Positions 49,894 to 58,800 of a stretch of 64,000 nucleotides of DNA are shown one piece after another. The stretch is from the NCBI GenBank assembly GCA_003024785.1, contig PUQB01000065.1, positions 329,050 through 393,049 of the forward strand, given 5' to 3'. The stretch's first letter is position 1. Every line of letters begins with the position of its first letter. The DNA is from Selaginella tamariscina. Lineage: Eukaryota > Streptophyta > Lycopodiopsida > Selaginellales > Selaginellaceae. The position numbers and the translations under genes are program-made. The notes beneath the pieces were generated by a model. That model did no database searches and was not told where the DNA came from. It was given only the letters and a program-made list of their open reading frames with translations.

Positions 49894-52800
49894 TATATAT
49901 ACAACACTAGTTTATATATATGCTTATATATTCATATGGTTATATATCTATATACACACATATATATATGTGTGTGTTTTTCTGTATAATTTTATTTATT
50001 TATTAGTTTTATCTCTCGCACACACACGCACACTCCTGTGTATGTATATGTGTGTGTGTGTGTGTTTGTTTATCTGTATGATTTTATTTGTTTCGCTCAC
50101 ACACGCATACACACAATATACATATACACATATATATACTATATACATATATACATACATACAACACTAGTTTATATATATGCTTATATATTCACAGACT
50201 CTCTCTCTTTCTCTATAGATTATATATCTATATACACACATATATATGTGTGTGTTTATCTGTATAATTTTATTTATTTATTAGTTTTATCTTTCGCACA
50301 CACACGCACACTCCTGTGTATATATATATGTGTGTGTGTGTGTTGTTTATCTGTATGATTTTATTTGTTTCGCTCACACGCATACACACGATATACATAT
50401 ACACACATATATATACCTATGTACACACATATATTAGGTGTACCAGTACTGTATAATTTATTTATTTATCTATCTCTTGCACACACACGTACACTCCTAT
50501 ACATACATACATACATACATATATATACACACACACATATATATGTGTGTTTTTATCTCGCTAAGCCCCTCGAGCGGCGGGATTAATCCCGCCGCTATAT
50601 AGTTGGGGCCATGGCGGCGGGATTAATCCCGCCGCCGAGGCCCTTCAGGCATGGGTGAGCGGCGGGATTAATCCGCCGCCGAGGCCCTCACGCAGGCTAT
50701 GGGCGGCGGGATTAATCCCGCCGCTCTACGACAAACCGAAGAGCGGCGGGATTAATCCCGCCGCCCATGGCCTGCGTGAGGGGCCTCGGCGGCGGGATTA
50801 ATCCCGCCGCTCATCCATGCCCTGCGCGGAATGCGGCGGGATTTATCTCGCCGGCAATGGCCTGTGTGAAGGTTCTAATGGGCGGGATTAATCCCGCCGG
50901 ATTCCGCGCAGGGCATTTAGAGGGAATGGGCGGCGGGATTAATCCCGCCGCCGAGGCCCCTCACGCAGCCATGGCGGCGGGATTAATCCCGCCGCCCAGG
51001 GAATTCACGCAGGACATGAACGCCGGGATTAATCCGGCCCCACGCTCATGCCCTTCGCGGAGGGCGGCGGGATTAATCCCGCCGTTCATGTCCTGCGTGA
51101 ATTCCCTGGGCGGCGGGATTAATCCCGCCCCCACCCATCCCTGTTCAAAAATGCCGCAGCCAATATATATGTGTGAGCGCATGATTTACGAGAGGGCGGC
51201 GGGATTAGCCTCCGAACCTTCATTACCCGGTGGCGAGATTAATCTCCGAACCTTCATTACCCATTGGTATGTTGAATCAATCCCGCCTAACTCTGTCTGA
51301 GACGGAGAAGGTTTACAAAATACCAATGGAGGGAACCGAGAAGGGTGGTGGGATTAATTTCACCATCCCTTACATGGTGGGCGGGATTAATCCCGCCGTG
51401 TACGCATGCCCTGCGCGGAATCGGGCGGGATTTATCCCGCCGCCATTGGCCTGCCTGAAGGGCCTAGGCGGCGGGATTAATCCCGCAAGATTTCGCACAG
51501 GGCCTGGGAGGCGGGATTCATCCCGCCGAACGCCAATGCCCTGTGCGAAATCGGGCGGGATTTATCCCGCCGCCATTGGCCTGCCTGAAGTGCCTACGGC
51601 GGAATTAATCCCGCCCGATTCCGCGCAGGGAATTGGCGTCCGGGGATTAATCCCGCCGCATAGGGATCGAGTGAAGGCCCTGGGCGGCGGGATTAATCCC
51701 GCCGAGTCTTCAATGCCTGTTGGAGAAATGAATCTCGCCACCCTTCCCTTTTTCCTCCATTGGTGAGTTGGACCAATCCCAAACGTTTCTGTCTAAGACG
51801 TAGAAGGTTTACAACATACCAATGGAGGGGACTGGGAAGGGTGGCGAGATTCATTTAACCATCCCTTACATGTGGGCGAGATTAATCCCGCCTCCTTTCT
51901 GGAGTCACTGAAGGGGTGTGAGAAATAAATCCTGCCCAGTTCTCTCTGAGACCGAGAAGGGTGGCAAGATTAATTCCGCACTCCCGTTCAAGGCCTCCAG
52001 AAAGGTGGCGAGATTAATCCCGCCCACTCTTTCAGGAGGCATTGAAGGGGTGGCGAGATTAATCCCGCCGCACCTTCCATGTGAAATATATGTGTATTAG
52101 TATATATAAGTTGCATATCTCATTTTATTTACTTTTATCATCTTATCATAATATTTCGAGTAAAAGCTAGGAATCTATGTAAAACTGTCCAGAGCTCACA
52201 TTTGTGGTGGTTCTAAAACGAAATGTTATCTTTCTTTTGCACTAACACAAATGTGAGCTTCGGACAGTTAATTACGTCTACTTCTCTCTGTGTATTATTT
52301 TTGTATATTCGGTTTATACAAGTGTGTGTGCGTTTTTATATAATTTATATTTATAGTGTATTATTTTGCAGAAGGACGATTTGATCAAACAAGGAGATCG
52401 AGTCATTAGTATGGAGTCGTCGTCAAATTCTGGGTAAGAATTAAAATAAAATCTGTATACTCGGATACTTGAACTAATCATTTTTGTATTCAGATGTGGA
52501 ATTGAAGTGACATTAAAGACAAGAGCAGGAGAAGAGATGGGCAGGGGGATTTTGGAATCAACTTGGCCATATTTTAAGATAAATGGGAAGCGCATTGGAG
52601 CAACCATGGTTGCTGTCAAATTAACCTCTGTCACATCTCATGGACAAGTAAAACAATGGAAAGTTGATTCGCTAGTCAAGCACCCGAAAGCAGGCTGCGA
52701 ACCCAGATTGGACGATGCTCGACAGATATGCCTTGTTCCATCCAATGTCACGTTCTCGGATCCAGAGGTCGTCAGTTACAACATTAATCTCGGGTGGTTT

Positions 52801-55800
52801 TGTCGACTTGTGGATAATGATGTTCACGTGTTCACTAATGATGTTGACCTTGGAGTTCTTCTTCAACTCAACGAAAGCCCATCTATGGAGGGGATCCATC
52901 TGGATGTCTACTTCGAAGATCTTCAGACTCATCGAGTAGGTGTATTGTCAGGAGATATTGTTTCACAATACAGAAAATCAGCAAGTGGAGCAATCTTCCC
53001 TCTTGACATTGAAGAAGAACACAGCGACATCATAAGGGAGATTGAGAAGGTGGCTCGGTCTCAGGTTCTCTACAGATCACGTTCAATTTGCTTAGGAAGC
53101 TTCGGGAGCTGGAGGAGTGTGCCGAGAACACTAGAACAGCTGCAGTCGGGGATCACACATGTTGATTCGGATCGCAAAAGAAAATCATCAATCGTTTTGT
53201 CAGCTGCACCTGTGGCATCTCATGCTGCAATAAGTCACAAGGAAATGATGTTGGATGATAAGATTTATCCTTGTAGGGTTAAATATTGCAGCGTCAACCC
53301 AAACTTCAATTACAGGCCACTCAACCAGGAACGTGTAGCTGAGCTCATGGAGAAGATGAAGGACGACAATTCTTATACCGTTCCACATAATGCTGTTTTG
53401 TGTCCATACTATGAAAGAAGGAAGGGTGCTGACAAAGTCTGGATCACAACACCAGAACAACTCATGAAGATTCAGACGGAGAATAAAAGATCTATCAAGT
53501 ACTACATCATTAGTGGCCAGCACACAATAACGGCAGCCCAACGACTTCTCGATGAACACAACAAAGGAACGATGGCAACAAAACTTTCCGAGCATACCCG
53601 TGAGAAGCTGACAAAAAGATCGGCGTTTTTAGCTAAGCCGAATCTCACAATCGAGCAGTACCATAAGTTATCGGCGGAATGGGACGCTGCCGACACCAAC
53701 CACTACAACAGCAAAATATGGGAGAAGTTTAAACACACGCGAGCCGTGTGGGAATCTCTTCAGCGACCACAAAGAGCTACCGCAGGAATACACAATCTGC
53801 GGAATACCGGGTAAGCAAATTGTTTGGGCGGGATTTATCTCGCCGGTATATTAATCTGTCTTTTTCCTCAGAGAGTTGAAGAAATTGCAGCAGTTGATTT
53901 TGCCCAGGTGGGCGGGAAGGAAACATCATTTCTGATGATGTTGATTTCTTGCCCCGAAGATAGGATCTTTGCCAAATGGTTGGGGATTATGGAATCCTTT
54001 TCAAAAGGAACACTGAAGAAGAAGCAGACAAGTGAAGGGAGCCCTCAGAAAAGTCTGCAAAGAAACCCAGTAAGACGCCGAAGGCTAAGTCTGTTCAATC
54101 TACAAAGGATGTAGACAACGATTTCAAGCTCACATGGTTGAAGCCTTTAAATGGAACAACGATGGAGGAGATGGAAGTCTTGGCTGATTTGGTGATCGAT
54201 GGCAAACTACAAATTAATAACAGCAGCCCAACCTCTCCTTTTCATCTCAAGGCAATGGAGTTGAAGACGGTCAGGCATTTCAAGGAGTGGTTGGAATACA
54301 CTGCCACAAACTGGGTTGGACCTCGACTTCAACATATGAAGAGTTAGCAAATATTTGCATGTGACGAACGATGATATGCTTGTCGAATGGGTGAACCAAT
54401 CGGAAGATCTAGGCAAGAATCTATTGCACGCCAACGCCAAAAAGGAGAACATTGGGATGACGCCTTCTCTTATGGCAGTCCTTCAGCAGCGGAGAACCGA
54501 ATTGAACCTTATAAAGGAGGATGCTACGAATCACGACAAGCCCTACAGATGTTTGTTGTTAGATTCGGAGACTTTATGGGGTAACATCACTGCTTGTAGG
54601 AAACCGTTTCAATTGTTCGTGATGGATCGGCGGGTGTCAAAAAATCTTTCGACAGATAGGGCACTAGAGGATCTGGTGGAGAAACTTAGCCGTGCAAGCA
54701 TATACATAGAAGGTATTTATTATTGAATTCATGCTTGCGCTCTTCACTGATACCTACTTTTTCAGGTATTTATTTCTTGATTCTTGCTCATGTCACCGAT
54801 ACTTTTGCCTTCGCCTTCGCCAAGAAGAATAGACATCGTTGGACAGGATTTTATATGAACGATGCTAATCCCAAGTGCATTGATACTGTTGTTCACTTGG
54901 TTGTTAGGAATGCGCCAAACAATTTCAAGCTTCCAAATGACTGGCCAGGCATCTGTTTGCACTCCAACGGCCCTGAACCTCCATCCGATACACCGATAGG
55001 TATGAGTGACGTATTCGGCAATGTACGTTATCCAAACATTACAAGTCAAGCGGCACGGAGCATCGTCAACTTGATCAGGGGTCCTCACAGTGATGCGTGG
55101 GTTTTTGACTACTGCACTAGGGGGTCCGTCTTGAAGGAGTGTTACCTTCGGCATACATGTGTGTTTGCCGTTGAGAAGGATAAGACCATGGTTGAGGACC
55201 TGAACAAGTGGATAGATTGGGTCTCAACTGAGTACCCCAACGATTCCATAAAGGCGTATTTGAGAAAGTTCCCTCCAGATAAGTGCGATAGCTCTGAAGG
55301 TGAATCTGGTTCAATCTCGGAGTCTGAGAACGAACATCAATCAGATATTAGACCGGAAGTTATCTCGAGGAGTACAGAACATTCGCACACTCCAGGACCC
55401 ATGGAAACATCAATAGAAGATGCAGAAGATCTTGAACCATCTCACAAGCGGCTTAGACCTTCTTCGCCTCATTCAGAAGGTAATAGCGAAGAAGAATTGA
55501 TAATGAATTGATAGAGTGATGAATAGTTGTAAATGAGTGTAACATAAGGCATTTTTGTATATTTCTTTTATATTTGTACAGAAAATAAATTCTCAAGGAT
55601 TAATGAAGCTTTTAGTTCAAACATGGGTCACACATTAACAAGGTAAATAATATACCTTGATAATTTTAAGGTCAGCTAATTATCATTTTGCAGATGTAAT
55701 GAAATAATTGAGAACATGGATTTTCAGCATTGCCATGAGGTAAGAGAGGGGTTTGGCGACAATTTTTGTGCCACATGTCAGAATGACAGAGTTCATGCAG

Positions 55801-58800
55801 GAAATGGATAATAATGCAGCTCAAAACATCGTTACCATGGGGGCCACTTCATCATCATTTTTATTGGCTTCAGTTCCGAAATCAATTTCTTCAGCGCATG
55901 CAATATCTGAATCTTGTAAGGATGATGTACAATTAAATGATGAAGGGATAGGCAACGAAATAGTGGCAACGGATAAATGTGAAAGGGAGCAAACAAGTGA
56001 TTTGCAAAGTATTCAAGAGGCAACGCTATCTCACGTTACTCATGGCCATATTGTGTTGTTGGATGTCAATGGTGTTCTGCTTCATCGACAAAGGCCCGAG
56101 GATAGAAAAACAGAAATCAAACAAGGAGATTTCATTCCTTGTCATGGTAAATTTCGATATGATATTATTTTTCGTCCAGGGTTGGATCGTCTCTTTCAAA
56201 AGCTTAAGGAGATGGGTGCGCTTGTGGGGATTTGGTCATGCATGCAGATTCATAACTTAACACCGCTGTTGAGTTTACTTAAGAAACATTGTAGTGTTGC
56301 AGAAGAGGTGATTCGTAAAGATTGGATTTTTGACCAGCGAATGTGTATAAACCTCTCGAATTTCACAATATAAGAAAGGAAAGCAAGCCATACTTCTTCA
56401 AGAATGAAAGAATAATTGGGACTCATGGGGAGATCAGTCGCTTAAGGATAACGAAGAATGCACATATCTTAGTAGTAGACGACTCTCCTCAGAAGGCTAT
56501 GCTCAACCAAAACATTGCTTGTATTCATCCAATCACTTTCGATCCATATTCTGATATCGATATCATGGATGAGCTAGTGAACTACTTGGATACGTGCCTC
56601 AGAAAGAAGAATCTCGAAAATTTTTGTGAGCAGTATCCACCGTATCATACATTTCCTGAAGCTTTTCTTTCTCGTGATATTGAATTTTATAAAATGAAGG
56701 ATAGCAACCGGGCGCTTTATAATATTATTCTTAAGGAACGTCAGTTTTTAGATGAGCCTTTATGCAGACCTTCTCTTATCACATCTTATGTATTAACAAG
56801 GATGGCAACTCCCAATTGCATTCGTGAGAGTGTTAAGTGGTGGCAACAACATCAAGATATTGACCAAAATGATTTGATTAATCCGGAGAGTGATGATTTA
56901 GACAAAATGAAAAGATTTCTTTGTATGATAGAAAGAAAGTATTTATAAAAAAATTAACATGTTGATAAGAAAATGATTTCATTTGTAATTATGTTTGATA
57001 GTATTTCTTCATTATTGTAAACTATTTTTAGAATAATATGAATATTCTAAGATATTTTAGGAATATTCCTTACTAAGTAAGGTTATTGAAGGATTAATTA
57101 ATTAATTAATTAATATTTAAGGCTTAATTACATATTAATTAAATGATTAATTAATAATTAAAACTTAAGTATTAATTAGTAATTTATTTTATATTCCCAT
57201 TTTCACGTATCATGCCCACTTTAGTTACAACGTGCATATATGACCAAGAGTTGCTTGCTATTGTGCATGTTGTTCGTATTTGGAGGCATTACTTGCATAA
57301 TGGGTTAGACTTTAAGGTCTTTACCGATCATAAACCTCTACGACATTTCTTAACTCAACAAGAGTTAAATGGAAAACATGCTCATTGGTCAATTCGTCTA
57401 CATGAGTTTGGTGGACAAATGTCAATCCTCTATAAGGAGGGGAAGGAGAACGTAGTTGCGGATGCTTTGTCAAGAGTAAGACAACTAAATGTTGTGGGGA
57501 GAGTGAGAGTTTGCTAGTTGATATGATTGGGGAAGCTTAATTAAAGGATGATTGATGTATAACAACGCTTGAACAATCTGGTGGAACTGTATTCGAAAGT
57601 TGATGGTTTATTACTTTATAAGAACAAACTTGTTGTTCCAAAGAAGGCAAAATTGATCACAACCATTATGTATGAGATGCATGATGTCATTTGTTGGACA
57701 TTTCGGGGAAAATAAGACATATGAATTGGTGAAACGTCGCTTATATTGGAAGAACATGAAAGCAGATGTGTTGAATCATGTTAAAACATGTCAAGATTTT
57801 TAAATAATTAAGCCTGAGCGAGTTGCTACTCCAGGTTTATTGAAGCCTTTTGGAGATTCCGCACCAAAGGTGGGATAGCATCTCAATGGATTTCATCACT
57901 CATATGCCACACACGGTGAGGCAGAACGAGCAAATTTGGGTGATTTATTGATCGCTTGACCAAGTATGCTAAGTTCATTCTGTTTAAGGGGAATGTAACC
58001 AGCAAGGAGTTAGTTGTGGTCTATTTGACTCAAGTATTTTTGGAGCATGGAATGCCATTGAACATCATTAGCGATCGTGACTCCAAATTCACTAGTTCTT
58101 TTTGGGTATCATTCTGTTGAGCTTTATCAACCGGATTGAGTTTTTCTAGTAGAGATCACCCTTAGATTGATGGGCAAACTGAGTGGGTGAATCAAATTGT
58201 GAAGGATATGTTACGAGCAAGTGTTCCGGAGAAGCTAGGGCAGTGGGATAAGGTTTTGCCATTAGCAGAGTTTGCTTACAACAACAGTATGCATAGTGGC
58301 TTGGGTTACAGTCCATATTATGCATATCATGGCAGGAATCCAAGAACTCCAGCTGATGTGGGTATTTGGTGGAGTAAGCTTGGTACTGATCAAACAAGCT
58401 TGTAGCCTTGTTGGAGAACTAGAAGAAATCCTACTAATTTGTAGGAAGAACTTACTTAAATGGATAGAGTACGCAAGTATGCTTGATGCAAAACGCTCTT
58501 ATCGGTAGTTCAAGGTTGGAGATAAGGTATATCTACGAATGGTATTTCCTTCATCTCTTAAGTGGGATCTATAACTTAGCTCAAAGCCAGCAAGTCAAAC
58601 AAGCTTGCACCTCGTTATATCAGTCCATTTGAGGTTATTGCGCAGGTTAATGAAGTAGAATATAAGTTGCACCTACCTACAGGAGTGCAACTTCATCAAG
58701 TCTTTCATGTGAGTCAGTTGAAGACTGCTCTTGTACATGACGACGTGCATGTGAATTTAGAGATGGATGATGGACACAAGGGTGAAACCCAAGATGATGA

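Larger units (their letters stand above)
42458..57237. mobile_element. 14.8-kb DNA transposon with TIRs, palindrome arrays and three genes
   Basis: Left end ATGCAAGTTGTAACTAAA... (42458-42484) and right end ...TTTAGTTACAACGTGCAT (57211-57237) are inverted repeats matching at 25 of 27 positions. ATAT flanks both ends (42454-42457, 57238-57241). If the terminal T/A is counted in the TIR, the duplication is TA. Removing the element restores TCTACATATGACCAAGAG, coding STYDQE, the conserved RNase H motif of the host Ty3 element. Gene order: DUF7869-type transposase (minus), array 1, AT-rich centre, array 2, ParB-like gene (plus), FCP1-like gene (plus). The transposase stop lies 507 bp from the left end and the FCP1-like stop 289 bp from the right. 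I do not recognise the superfamily. It is not CACTA (ends differ), nor a typical hAT or Mutator (8-9 bp duplications). Confidence 0.88.

Noticed and set aside
49446-50358. HTHTHTH and VCVCVC proteins at 49.4-50.4 kb
   Set aside because: Translations of (CA)n/(TG)n microsatellites.
46267-52069. CRISPR-like geometry (18-bp repeat, about 26-bp spacer)
   Set aside because: Nuclear plant DNA with introns nearby, no cas genes; spacers are related to one another and often inverted copies, and the repeat is a perfect palindrome. Not a CRISPR array.
46267-52069. Palindromes as canonical E2F sites
   Set aside because: AATCCCGCC is close to TTTCCCGCC but does not fit the WTTSSCSS consensus; the full dyad symmetry is better explained by a dimeric element-encoded protein.
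42458-57237. CACTA (En/Spm) transposon
   Set aside because: Ends are ATGCA..., not CACTA, and the duplication is ATAT or TA, not 3 bp. The N-terminal modules may resemble Tnp1/En/Spm-like domains, but the core is DUF7869-like.
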